Origin: Caldifarciminota bacterium
GTDB lineage: Bacteria > Hydrothermota > Tepidihabitantia > B3-TA06
Direction of reading: 5' to 3'
DNA length: 64,000 nt
Assembly: GCA_016934635.1 (NCBI GenBank)
Contig: JAFGSK010000030.1
Span: 1 to 64,000 of the forward strand
The notes beneath the pieces were generated by a model. It was not told where the DNA came from. It searched no databases and was given only the letters and a program-made list of their open reading frames with translations. Both the position numbers and the translations under genes were made by a program. This document shows positions 57,512-64,000 of this stretch, piece after piece (positions within the stretch are counted from its first letter, which is position 1; each line of letters opens with the position of its first letter).

Positions 57512-57946
57512 TCAATAGACAAGGCTCATAAAACCTATGTAAGCTGCGTACAATAATACATTAACCAGACATCCGGATGCACACCCCAACCATGCATTGC
57601 CTATCTGGATGCTGCGGCCTTTATCCTCGTAACAATCGGTATATGCCGCTACGTATTCAGGAGACTTACCGAGAAGCTCCAGCCCCGAAGGCCTGGGTTC
57701 AACCACATATGAAGCAATGATACCCACGACAGGCATAAGGCACCCTAACGCAAACCATGCCATGCCCTGGACTTTTTTTTCAGCGTCATGCCTGGCTTTC
57801 AGGCATGCGTCGGCATCATCCGCAACACCGACTGTGTTTTCTTCAACCTTCCCGATTTCCTCAGATTCAGGAATATCGTCGGCATATGACAAAACAGGAA
57901 TCGCCGTCATTCCCAGCACTAGCATTATCGATAAGAGCTTTCTCAT
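57512..57946 (-). CDS. Cysteine-containing envelope protein, family copy 2 (144 aa)
   Basis: Signal peptide (1-22), an acidic stretch, then the family blocks: ADACLKARHDAEKK, a GC-containing hydrophobic segment (MAWFALGCLMPVVGIIASYVVEP), LLGKSPEYVAAYTDCYED, and a final GC-containing hydrophobic segment. GGAGG (complement of 57952-57956) supports ATG 57946. It is the first gene of the pair with copy 1 and has its own promoter (57976-58003). Confidence 0.83.
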   Translation of the reverse strand: MRKLLSIMLVLGMTAIPVLSYADDIPESEEIGKVEENTVGVADDADACLKARHDAEKKVQGMAWFALGCLMPVVGIIASYVVEPRPSGLELLGKSPEYVAAYTDCYEDKGRSIQIGNAWLGCASGCLVNVLLYAAYIGFMSLVY

Positions 57947-57975
57947 CCTTTCCTCCACTGCAATTTCTTAGGTGA

Positions 57976-58003
57976 ATAATATGAGTTTACGTAAGCGTGT
58001 CAA
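57976..58003 (-). promoter_or_regulatory. Promoter of the cysteine-family gene pair
   Basis: Minus strand TTGACA (57998-58003), 16-nt spacer, TATTAT (57976-57981); leader about 25 nt with GGAGG. Confidence 0.78.
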
Positions 58004-58116
58004 GCTCCGCCAGCAACACGCCCATGTAACTTCGGGGCATTCTTTTTTTCTCCTTGTCAGCGTTCGATCAACAAAAACTCAACGCTCGCCTAAAACACCT
58101 GTGCAAAGAAAGGTCT

Positions 58117-59163
58117 CTACCTTAATTCGATCACCTTGACTCTTTTTCTAATATTCTGTCCAAGCAGATGGATAAAATATACTCCTTTACAGACATTCAC
58201 GTTCCAGATGAGTTCGTTCCTGCCGGATTGCAGACCATTCCACACCCGGCCTGCCAGAAACCTTCCTGATGCATCGTAAAGCCCCAACTCAGCGTCACCT
58301 GTAACATCTGCGTCCAGGGTGAGTTCAAGACCTTGGGGTATGAAAGCAGCCTCTAACTTACCGTCTAAGAACATTAGGGCTTCTGTGACTGCATCGGTTG
58401 TATCAATCGTATCGGGTACGTAGAAGGAAATCCCCTTAACCCTTGAAACCTTATCAGCGATAATGAAGTTTGGATTCGTCTCATCTTCGCTCGATTGAAT
58501 CGTTAACACTGATGTCAAGGAGTCAGCGTACCAATCGTAACGGTAAAGGCTTATTTGCTGAACCGTTATACCGAATACCTTCACGACAATCAATTTGTGA
58601 AGTCGATTCACCACGCAGTGAAACGTATCCAGGTCGGTAATCAGGGTTCCCGTGTCGACAACATTATTGAAATCGTTGACCTCGAGTGTAGCCTGACCTG
58701 CGGACATAGTGTACGAAGAAACCCATGAATCGCCAATGGAAACTGGAAAAATCAACACCTGCGCCGAGTCTGCTCCTTGAATAGGGCTTGGGCTTGACTT
58801 GCCTTCGCGCAGCGTAGTAAAACCGTACGAGATGAGTCCGTCAGGTTTGATTCGGACGTAAGATTCTACCGTATCTACAGCGGAAAAGGTCTGACTTACA
58901 AGTTCCGACCTTTGAAAATAATAACCGAACAAACCCTCCGATGCCTTTTTAACCCAGGAGTATTCTTCAATCTCATCCCAAGTAACGTTCTCGCTCGAAT
59001 AGTCCCAAATGTGAGTTCCCTGGATATTCAAGTCAACGTTTATGGACACGATATTACGGGTACCGATGACTGAATCCCCCTCTTCGACACGGATCCAGGT
59101 TATGGTCCCTGGAGCCGCTATCAGAGAGATTCCCAGTATCATTAGAGTGAAAGTCTTTTTCAT
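58117..59163 (-). CDS. Secreted protein with C-terminal sorting-type domain (348 aa)
   Basis: A signal peptide (1-18) precedes a beta-rich body (20-260) with no named domain. The last ~75 residues are a FlgD/type-IX-secretion-type domain: AELGLYDASGRFLAGRVWNGLQSGRNELIWN...KGVYFIHL...RKRVKVIELR. AAAGGAGGA before ATG 59163 fixes the start; the frame continues upstream inside the neighbouring gene without meaning. It is the second gene after the 212-aa barrel (13 bases apart). It is a likely client of a PorV-linked export route. Confidence 0.83.
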   Translation of the reverse strand: MKKTFTLMILGISLIAAPGTITWIRVEEGDSVIGTRNIVSINVDLNIQGTHIWDYSSENVTWDEIEEYSWVKKASEGLFGYYFQRSELVSQTFSAVDTVESYVRIKPDGLISYGFTTLREGKSSPSPIQGADSAQVLIFPVSIGDSWVSSYTMSAGQATLEVNDFNNVVDTGTLITDLDTFHCVVNRLHKLIVVKVFGITVQQISLYRYDWYADSLTSVLTIQSSEDETNPNFIIADKVSRVKGISFYVPDTIDTTDAVTEALMFLDGKLEAAFIPQGLELTLDADVTGDAELGLYDASGRFLAGRVWNGLQSGRNELIWNVNVCKGVYFIHLLGQNIRKRVKVIELR

Positions 59164-59176
59164 ATCGTCCTCCTTT

Positions 59177-59815
59177 CTAGAAGTATAGATTAAGCCACAA
59201 CTCCCCGCCTGTTCTTCCAAGGTTGAAATCCACGTGGGATTCGTTTTCTTCCCTGTAGGAACCGTCTTCTGATTCCCGTTCATGGGAAGATACAAGCGCA
59301 CTACCGAACATATAGCTGTAGTTCATCTCGCCTGAAATACTTATCCTATCTAACAAGGAGACCTCGAAACCTAACCCGCTCTTTACTGTTATCAGGGGTT
59401 CAGGATTCTCAAACATCCTTGCTTTAAGTGAATCGAGTTGTTCCTGGTCGGTATCATCGTCGTCTTCGATTTTAAGATACAAAGGTATCGGCGTCCCCGC
59501 CGACACTCTAAGATAAGGTTTAGCAAAACCGGAACCGAATACGATCCTGGTTCCAAGGCTGGGGTTTATAAAACACACTTTCCAGGAAAGGGTATCAACT
59601 TCCACCTCTTCCTTGTAACCTTCAGGTAAGTTATCGTTAAAGGTGTAGTAATAGGAGGTATAGGAACCGCTGGTGTTAAGGAATCCCAAGGAAAAATAAG
59701 GCTCGAACACTCCCAATCTGTAACCGACGTAAGGTTCGGCAGAAGAGCCCATACCCAAGGTCAATCCGGCGAATATAGTTGATACACTGAGTAAAAAGGT
59801 ATTAATCACACGCAA
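59177..59815 (-). CDS. Outer-membrane beta-barrel-type protein (212 aa)
   Basis: Signal peptide (1-16), then alternating strands (EPYVGYRLGVFEPYFSLGFL, GSGFAKPYLRVSAGTPIPLYLK, ITVKSGLGFEVSLLDRISISGEM) and a C-terminal LNLYF with terminal Phe, as in outer-membrane barrels. It starts with TTG 59815 after AAAGGAGGA, or possibly GTG two codons later. It leads a two-gene unit with the 348-aa secreted protein. Confidence 0.78.
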   Translation of the reverse strand: MRVINTFLLSVSTIFAGLTLGMGSSAEPYVGYRLGVFEPYFSLGFLNTSGSYTSYYYTFNDNLPEGYKEEVEVDTLSWKVCFINPSLGTRIVFGSGFAKPYLRVSAGTPIPLYLKIEDDDDTDQEQLDSLKARMFENPEPLITVKSGLGFEVSLLDRISISGEMNYSYMFGSALVSSHERESEDGSYREENESHVDFNLGRTGGELWLNLYF

Positions 59816-60198
59816 GACTCCTCCTTTGGCTTAGTCCTATGAACATAATTGGATTGATTCTAAACAAAATTATGTTTTTGTCAAGGCTTGATGAATTTTC
59901 GGATACTGCCTGAAACACATCATAACCCGCCCTCTCGCACTCCTTCGAGTCGTTATCTCGGTCAATAGATTCGCGCCTAGACAAAAAGAAATGGTATTTT
60001 TTACTCGGCCAATATCTGCGTATTTCATCATTGCAACACATCTGATTATCCTACTATACCTATTTTGACAGGTAGGTTACAGGCGGTATTGAGGTACAGG
60101 TAAAGGTGTGTTACGGGTGTTACGGGATAGATGTGACGCGGACGTGTCGGGTGTTCGGGGTTCCCTCGAAGGAACGAAGTTACTTCAAGGGGTGAAAA
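59816..60198. other. Intergenic region with promoter and simple repeats
   Basis: Holds the promoter at 59856-59883 and, near 60105-60122, GTGTTACGG-type units that are the complement of the 9-bp repeat in the reading frame at 933-1196. Two small hairpins (GTTCC/GGAAC and GAAG/CTTC) lie near 60163-60190, after the 226-aa gene. No gene is visible. Confidence 0.6.
59856..59883 (-). promoter_or_regulatory. Promoter of the barrel/secreted-protein unit
   Basis: Minus strand TTGACA (59878-59883), 16-nt spacer, TAGAAT (59856-59861); leader about 35 nt with AGGAGG. Confidence 0.75.
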
Positions 60199-60879
60199 TT
60201 ACCACTCCACTATCTTAATCTCGGTATCTTCGGGAAACTCAAAGCCGTCGAGGGACTGGGGCAGGGACGCATCCGTTTGAATCTTACCCAGACGCAGGTC
60301 TTCGATCCTCGAGAACTTTCTTGATATGAACATAGATCGCAGATGATGGGGCACACGTTTGCCACCCGCAATCCTGAAATCCCGGAACTGAAACTCCAGC
60401 TTGTTACCCTTGGCGCTGCTGCGGTACAGAACCAGGTCTTCCCCGATGCGGCCTGTCTCGATTTCGATATCCAGATTAGTCGGGGCCTGTTTGAACGTCC
60501 AGTAAAGCAAGATGGTGTCTCCCCTGCTCTCCGTCTTTTTTACCTTAAGACCCGCCTTGTGCAGTTGATTTTCGAAATCGATCCCTATAAATCTGGATAC
60601 GTTTGTGTTTTTATCAGGCAAGCTGTCCCTGGTCAGTATTCGGAAAAGCTTACCTTCCAAAGGGTAGTATATGTCAGTGGTATCCTTCTTCAGCCACATT
60701 ATCTGGTTGACCGGTGAGGATACCGCAAAGATTACCGTCCCGGCCTCCATCACATAAAGATCACCCCTGACGACCTCTTTTTCAGTGGTGTTTCGTTCCT
60801 TTGTAACTGTGGCCAGGGTGAAATCAGCAGCCAGACAGGGATCAGCGCTCAGAAGCACCAAGTATAAAAGTAAAGACAT
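60199..60879 (-). CDS. LolA-like outer-membrane lipoprotein-sorting protein (226 aa)
   Basis: A signal peptide (1-17) precedes a LolA/LolB-type fold: strands such as VVRGDLYVMEAGTVIFAVSSPVNQIMWLKKDTTDIYYPLEGKLF and a C-terminal FRIAGGKRVPHHLRSMF...RIEDLRLGKIQTDASL, as in the outer-membrane lipoprotein-sorting family. These proteins carry lipid-modified cargo across the periplasm. The start is ATG 60879 behind AAGG. A 54-residue ORF ends ten bases upstream and shares its promoter (61085-61112). Confidence 0.8.
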   Translation of the reverse strand: MSLLLYLVLLSADPCLAADFTLATVTKERNTTEKEVVRGDLYVMEAGTVIFAVSSPVNQIMWLKKDTTDIYYPLEGKLFRILTRDSLPDKNTNVSRFIGIDFENQLHKAGLKVKKTESRGDTILLYWTFKQAPTNLDIEIETGRIGEDLVLYRSSAKGNKLEFQFRDFRIAGGKRVPHHLRSMFISRKFSRIEDLRLGKIQTDASLPQSLDGFEFPEDTEIKIVEW

Positions 60880-60889
60880 AAAACCTTAC

Positions 60890-61054
60890 TCAATCTATAG
60901 CGCCCAGCCGTTGGACGCTGGACAACAGGGTTACGTTTACGTTGCGGAGTGCATCGTGCCTCCCCTCATGATACGTATCCCCAGCCTGCCCGTAACTCAG
61001 GGCAAGGGTATGAGTAAAAGTAATTATCATTAAGAACGTAAGCGTTTTCTTCAT
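60890..61054 (-). CDS. Short exported peptide, possibly a truncated member of the cysteine family (54 aa)
   Basis: ATG 61054 lies behind AGGAG and a strong promoter. The product has a clear signal peptide (1-22, rich in Leu/Ile/Thr) and then DTYHEGRHDALRNVN, which resembles the DxCxxAxxDAxxxV block of the cysteine-containing family, except that Cys is absent. The frame stops after residue 54, so later family blocks are missing. It may be the leftover of a longer gene, or a short leader peptide in front of the LolA-like gene ten bases downstream. Confidence 0.6.
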   Translation of the reverse strand: MKKTLTFLMIITFTHTLALSYGQAGDTYHEGRHDALRNVNVTLLSSVQRLGAID

Positions 61055-61084
61055 CCCGTCTCCTTTCTATCCTTTGGCTATCAA

Positions 61085-61112
61085 ATTATCCAGACGCAGG
61101 GACTTGTGTCAA
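61085..61112 (-). promoter_or_regulatory. Promoter of the short peptide/LolA-like unit
   Basis: Minus strand TTGACA (61107-61112), 16-nt spacer, GATAAT (61085-61090). Confidence 0.75.
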
Positions 61113-61124
61113 GGTTACAGGTAC

Positions 61125-61307
61125 CGTGCGCTGACGGCTCACGGCTAAAAGCTCACAGCCGACCGCTCACCGCCTACCGCTGACTAGTCTCCCCTTCTGC
61201 AAGCTTGACACAGTGAGCTTTGCTTATGTCCGAGCCAGGTTTACAAAACAATCCGAGTCAATCTGAGGATGATAACCGCTAACGGTTAACCGCTGACCGC
61301 AAAACGC
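61125..61307. repeat. Degenerate GCTGACC/ACCGCT-type word clusters
   Basis: Two clusters (about 61125-61185 and 61270-61307) are made of variations on ACCGCTGACCGCT and GGCTCACAGCC. Related clusters lie near 4851-4868, 6130-6165, 36229-36262 and 62712-62752. All are between genes. A small AACCG-CTAA-CGGTT hairpin is inside the second cluster. Confidence 0.6.
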
Positions 61308-62651
61308 CTAGCGCTGGCTGTACTTGATGGTGCAGTAATCAAGGTCCAGTATTTCTCCGCTTGCGCCTGTAACGTAAACATTGTCGGAAGAATCAACAAC
61401 CAGAGCCAATGCCTGGTTCTGACTATTGCCAGATCCGTTATAGCTCGCTACCCACTGCTTCAATCCCTTCGCGTTATACTTGACCGTCGTATATTGCTTG
61501 GTTGAATCTGAGCTATTGCTCGAACCGGTAACGTAAACGTTGCCGGAACTATCAGTGGTTAAAGCAATTGCCTGATCCTTTCCGTTACCCTGGCCGTTAT
61601 AACGAGTGACCCACAGTTCCTGGCCTTGTGCATTATACTTGATCGTACAGTAATCAAGACCTGAGGTTGAGCCCTCGCTTGATCCTGCAACGTAGATATT
61701 ACCTTGTGAATCCAGGGCCAGGGCCGTTGAACCTATAACTTCATCATGGCTGTTTACAGAACCGTAGTAGCGAGCAACCCACAGTTCCTGACCTTCCGGG
61801 CTGTACTTGACGGTTGCGCAATCGTAGCCACCCGCTTCATTCTTACTCATGCCCGTAACGTAGACGTTCCCTATATCGTCCACTTCAACAGCAACCGGCT
61901 TGTCCACGTCATGTCCGGGTCCGTCGTATCGTGAAACCCATTCTTCGGAGCCCTGGGAGTTGTATTTGATTGTTAAATAATCGGGTTTGGAGGTTGAATC
62001 GTAACTCAGGCCGGTAACGTAAATGTTACTCATCTTATCCACGGCCAAAGCGGCAGCTTCATTTACACTTCCTTCCTGTCCTTCGTACCTTGCAACCCAC
62101 TGCTCTTCACCATGCTGGTTGTATTTGATTGTTGTGTAGCTTGAGTATAGCGTTAAATAACTCGTAAATCCGGTAACATAAACGTTATCTGAATAATCAA
62201 CAGCAAGGGCTACTGCAAAATCCCAAACATTATCCGGGCTGTTGTATCGAGCCACCCACTGTTCGGCACCCTGCGGGTTATACTTGATAGTTACGTAGTC
62301 CAAGTTTTCACTTAAATTTTCTGACCATCCCGTAATGTAGGAATTACCTGAACTGTCCACTGCAATTGCCAAGGCCTGATCTGAACCGTCACCAGGCCCG
62401 TTGTAGTAAGCTACCCATTGTTGGTTGCCTTGTGGGTCGTATTTTATCGTTGCATAGTCATTGTCGTCGAGTGAACCTCCGCTTCCGCCTGTTACATAGA
62501 CATTACCCGAACCATCAAGAGCGATGGCGGTCGCTACGTCATTAGCATTTCCAGGGCCGTCGTGGCGGACAACCCACTCTTCCTTAACCTGTACGCATGC
62601 CGTGCTTAAGATAACGGCTAACAAGAAAACGGAACGTTTCTCAAAATTCAA
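61308..62651 (-). CDS. SBBP-repeat exported protein, eight repeats (447 aa)
   Basis: After a signal ending near Cys19 (a weak lipobox, STAC) come eight repeats of about 53 residues, each reading roughly EQWVARYNGPG...A.ALAVDSSGNVYVTGxS...DYxTIKYN. These are SBBP (beta-propeller-type) repeats, so an eight-bladed propeller is likely, probably on the outer surface or in the periplasm. AAGGAGG five bases before TTG 62651 sets the start; the frame reaches 62813 but reads through the promoter. It is a single gene. Confidence 0.9.
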   Translation of the reverse strand: MNFEKRSVFLLAVILSTACVQVKEEWVVRHDGPGNANDVATAIALDGSGNVYVTGGSGGSLDDNDYATIKYDPQGNQQWVAYYNGPGDGSDQALAIAVDSSGNSYITGWSENLSENLDYVTIKYNPQGAEQWVARYNSPDNVWDFAVALAVDYSDNVYVTGFTSYLTLYSSYTTIKYNQHGEEQWVARYEGQEGSVNEAAALAVDKMSNIYVTGLSYDSTSKPDYLTIKYNSQGSEEWVSRYDGPGHDVDKPVAVEVDDIGNVYVTGMSKNEAGGYDCATVKYSPEGQELWVARYYGSVNSHDEVIGSTALALDSQGNIYVAGSSEGSTSGLDYCTIKYNAQGQELWVTRYNGQGNGKDQAIALTTDSSGNVYVTGSSNSSDSTKQYTTVKYNAKGLKQWVASYNGSGNSQNQALALVVDSSDNVYVTGASGEILDLDYCTIKYSQR

Positions 62652-62676
62652 AGTAACCTCCTTGCAATACTTCTTG

Positions 62677-62704
62677 AATCTACACGGAAAACGCATGTTG
62701 TCAA
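62677..62704 (-). promoter_or_regulatory. Promoter of the SBBP-repeat gene
   Basis: Minus strand TTGACA (62699-62704), 16-nt spacer, TAGATT (62677-62682); leader about 20 nt with AAGGAGG. Confidence 0.75.
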
Positions 62705-62832
62705 GCAAGGTAACCGCATGTTCTACCGCCCACCGCTGACCGCGTACCGGTGTCGGCTTAAACTGGTCGATAATATAAAGCCGCTTTACGGCAACTCTCC
62801 AGTCCGTCCACAAAATTAAGAACTTGTGCGTG

Positions 62833-62854
62833 GAAGAGGTTCTCCAACCTGTTC
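62833..62854. repeat. Dispersed GAACAGGTT-type hairpin, copy 3
   Basis: GAAGAGGTT-CTCC-AACCTGTTC. One pair is broken relative to the perfect copy at 4573-4594. Both copies are preceded by GTG-TGG or GCG-TGG. Confidence 0.65.
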
Positions 62855-62943
62855 AATAAAAAGATAGCGGCTTAGGCGTCCCCCCTGAGTCCCTTCTGTG
62901 CTCGGTGTTTTTCAAGTTCTTTCCGTTCAGAAACAGATTCAGC

Positions 62944-63390
62944 CTAACGCCTGGAGGTGCAGCTTACGTTTTCCATGCAGTTTTCCGTCATCGTATCGGC
63001 ACAGCTCGTCGCGGCCTGCACAGCCAGGACATACATTATCAAGCCGGTAATAAGAGAAGCGACACCTGCAGCTCCACATCCAATCCAGGCATAACCTCCC
63101 CTGACCTTCCTCGCAGCTTTCATAAAACACTCGGTATAGGATTCTACGTAGTCTGAGGATTTGCCCAATAACCGATCCGGCGGCGGAGTAGGTTTCAAAA
63201 GATATGCGGCTCCCACACCCAGGAGATTGAATACGCACCCTACCGCGATCCACTGCCACGATTTGACGTCTTGCCGGGCGTCGTACTTCGCCTCAAGGCA
63301 GGGATCGGACTCTGTTTCCTGGGCTAAAGTAATAGCGGGTACGACAGATAATACGACTAAAAGAACTGACGAACAAAACGCCTTTCCCAC
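62944..63390 (-). CDS. Cysteine-containing envelope protein, family copy 3 (148 aa)
   Basis: Signal peptide (1-23), then SDPCLEAKYDARQDV, a GC-containing hydrophobic segment, LLGKSSDYVESYTECFMK (about residues 76-93), a second GC segment, and a C-terminal extension with three further cysteines (ATSCADTMTENCMENVSC) not found in copies 1 and 2. AAGGAG (complement of 63397-63402) precedes the GTG start. It is a single gene with its own promoter. Confidence 0.83.
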   Translation of the reverse strand: MGKAFCSSVLLVVLSVVPAITLAQETESDPCLEAKYDARQDVKSWQWIAVGCVFNLLGVGAAYLLKPTPPPDRLLGKSSDYVESYTECFMKAARKVRGGYAWIGCGAAGVASLITGLIMYVLAVQAATSCADTMTENCMENVSCTSRR

Positions 63391-63432
63391 GACGATCTCC
63401 TTTCAATTTAACTCATCAAAATCAGCTTCAGG

Positions 63433-63460
63433 ATTATCCTTACGATATCCGAGTTGTCAA
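63433..63460 (-). promoter_or_regulatory. Promoter of cysteine-family copy 3
   Basis: Minus strand TTGACA (63455-63460), 16-nt spacer, GATAAT (63433-63438). Confidence 0.75.
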
Positions 63461-63634
63461 GTAAGAATAGAGTGGGGCTTCGCCTCGCAAGCGTTTCTCC
63501 CTAACAGTCAAGCAAAGGTCCTGAGGTTCATTTTGTTCAAGCTCGTGACGAAATCTCCGAAGGATATCTCGAATACATAGTTTCACTTCCCCCCTTTCCT
63601 GTGAGTCTTGGGAATTTGATGGTTTCGCTAAGTA

Positions 63635-64000
63635 TCAGTCGTTTGATTCTACGTTCGTGTCAGTTTCCTCGAATGGAACCAAGAGCATAGCCCTGCGCTG
63701 ACGGAAGGTCTGACCCTGCCATTGATATATATAGGCATTAATGGCTGCGGTATCCGCCTGGGGATTACCGCAGGAATTCTTAATGGTTACTTCAACCAAC
63801 TTCCCTACTGAATCTACAACAACCTTAAGTGTTCCGGGCGGAGGCGAAAACGGGGTCTGGAATCTCATGCTTTCGTCTAATGCCTTCTCGGTATTCGAAG
63901 GTCTAGTGAAAAAACCTGCCCTGTCTTTTAATCCCTTGGTTTCACCGTCGTCTACTGCTTCACTCGGTTCTTCCTTCGCTTGTCGTTCCTGTAATCCTCC
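63635..64000 (-). CDS. TonB-like protein, C-terminal part (5' end outside window)
   Basis: The frame is open to the right edge, so the N-terminus is missing; 121 residues are visible. The first ~45 visible residues are charged and linker-like. The C-terminal part, TLKVVVDSVGKLVEVTIKNSCGNPQADTAAINAYIYQWQGQTF...AMLLVPFE, fits the TonB C-terminal fold (a strand with GxV, an AAINAxxxWxF-type helix, and a final strand), with an unusual Cys. TonB family members pass energy from the inner membrane to outer-membrane receptors. The last residues (EETDTNVESND) extend past the usual end. Confidence 0.72.
   Translation of the reverse strand, partial: GGLQERQAKEEPSEAVDDGETKGLKDRAGFFTRPSNTEKALDESMRFQTPFSPPPGTLKVVVDSVGKLVEVTIKNSCGNPQADTAAINAYIYQWQGQTFRQRRAMLLVPFEETDTNVESND

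Noticed and set aside
60061-60090. Plus-strand promoter (TTGACA at 60065-60070)
   Set aside because: The -10 (TATTGA) is weak and transcription would run antisense into the LolA-like gene with no gene to serve.
1-64000. tRNA or rRNA genes
   Set aside because: I looked for TPsiC-loop words (GGTTCGA-type) and conserved rRNA blocks; the few matches fall inside clear coding genes.

Overview
The window is one continuous piece of a bacterial chromosome with 63 supported genes on both strands. There is no rRNA, tRNA, CRISPR array, phage or insertion sequence that I can see. The bacterium has two membranes: there are MlaE/F/D-type lipid transport genes, a LolA-like protein, a PorV/PorQ-family barrel, several other beta-barrels and many lipoproteins. 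Four secreted proteins end in a FlgD/type-IX-secretion-like C-terminal domain, and SecA is the long, insertion-bearing form familiar from Bacteroidetes. With the archaeal-type split GMP synthetase, archease and a DRG-like TGS GTPase, this suggests a deep-branching candidate phylum near the FCB group (WOR-3/Stahlbacteria-like). That placement is inference from gene content.

Layout. 1-3500: repeat-rich accessory locus with three paralogous ~95-residue proteins, a small membrane ORF and a cobalamin-type radical SAM enzyme, ending in a terminator whose surroundings are duplicated 2.7 kb upstream. 3.5-7.4 kb: lipoproteins, a repeat-dense spacer (4.4-5.1 kb) and a class V aminotransferase. 7.5-18.8 kb: conserved core (metallophosphoesterase, archease, dtd, yicC-gmk-rpoZ-coaBC-dnaB, mlaE-F-D, radA, a degenerate PIN-TRAM protein, rpsT). 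19.3-34 kb: gcvPB and a MutL/GlmL-type ATPase joined by overlaps to a run of three subtilisin-like exoproteases, followed by a GTPase. 35-43.9 kb: surE, secA, ddl, a SPOR protein and an A+T-rich TPR protein. 44-50.7 kb: a 1005-residue envelope beta-protein, a divergent small barrel, twin methyltransferases and a Nudix hydrolase. 50.8-57 kb: split guaA, an MBL hydrolase, a PorV-like protein, and an ECF sigma/anti-sigma/YbjQ operon. 57-64 kb: envelope proteins including three copies of an undescribed cysteine-containing family and an eight-repeat SBBP lipoprotein, ending in a truncated TonB-like gene.

Control signals are unusually readable. I located 28 TTGACA/TATAAT-type promoters by eye; 24 have a 16-nt spacer. 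At eleven of them the start codon lies only 5-9 nt beyond the -10 box, with no Shine-Dalgarno site, so leaderless mRNA is probably common. The remaining genes have strong AAGGAG-type sites. In the first 5 kb a dispersed repeat made of two hairpins ends exactly at a -35 box, and its second stem changes sequence while keeping its pairing.

The best candidates for something undescribed are the radical SAM/small-protein locus (0.5-3.5 kb), the hairpin-plus-promoter repeat family, the protease/PorV/sorting-domain set, and the cysteine-containing paralogue family.
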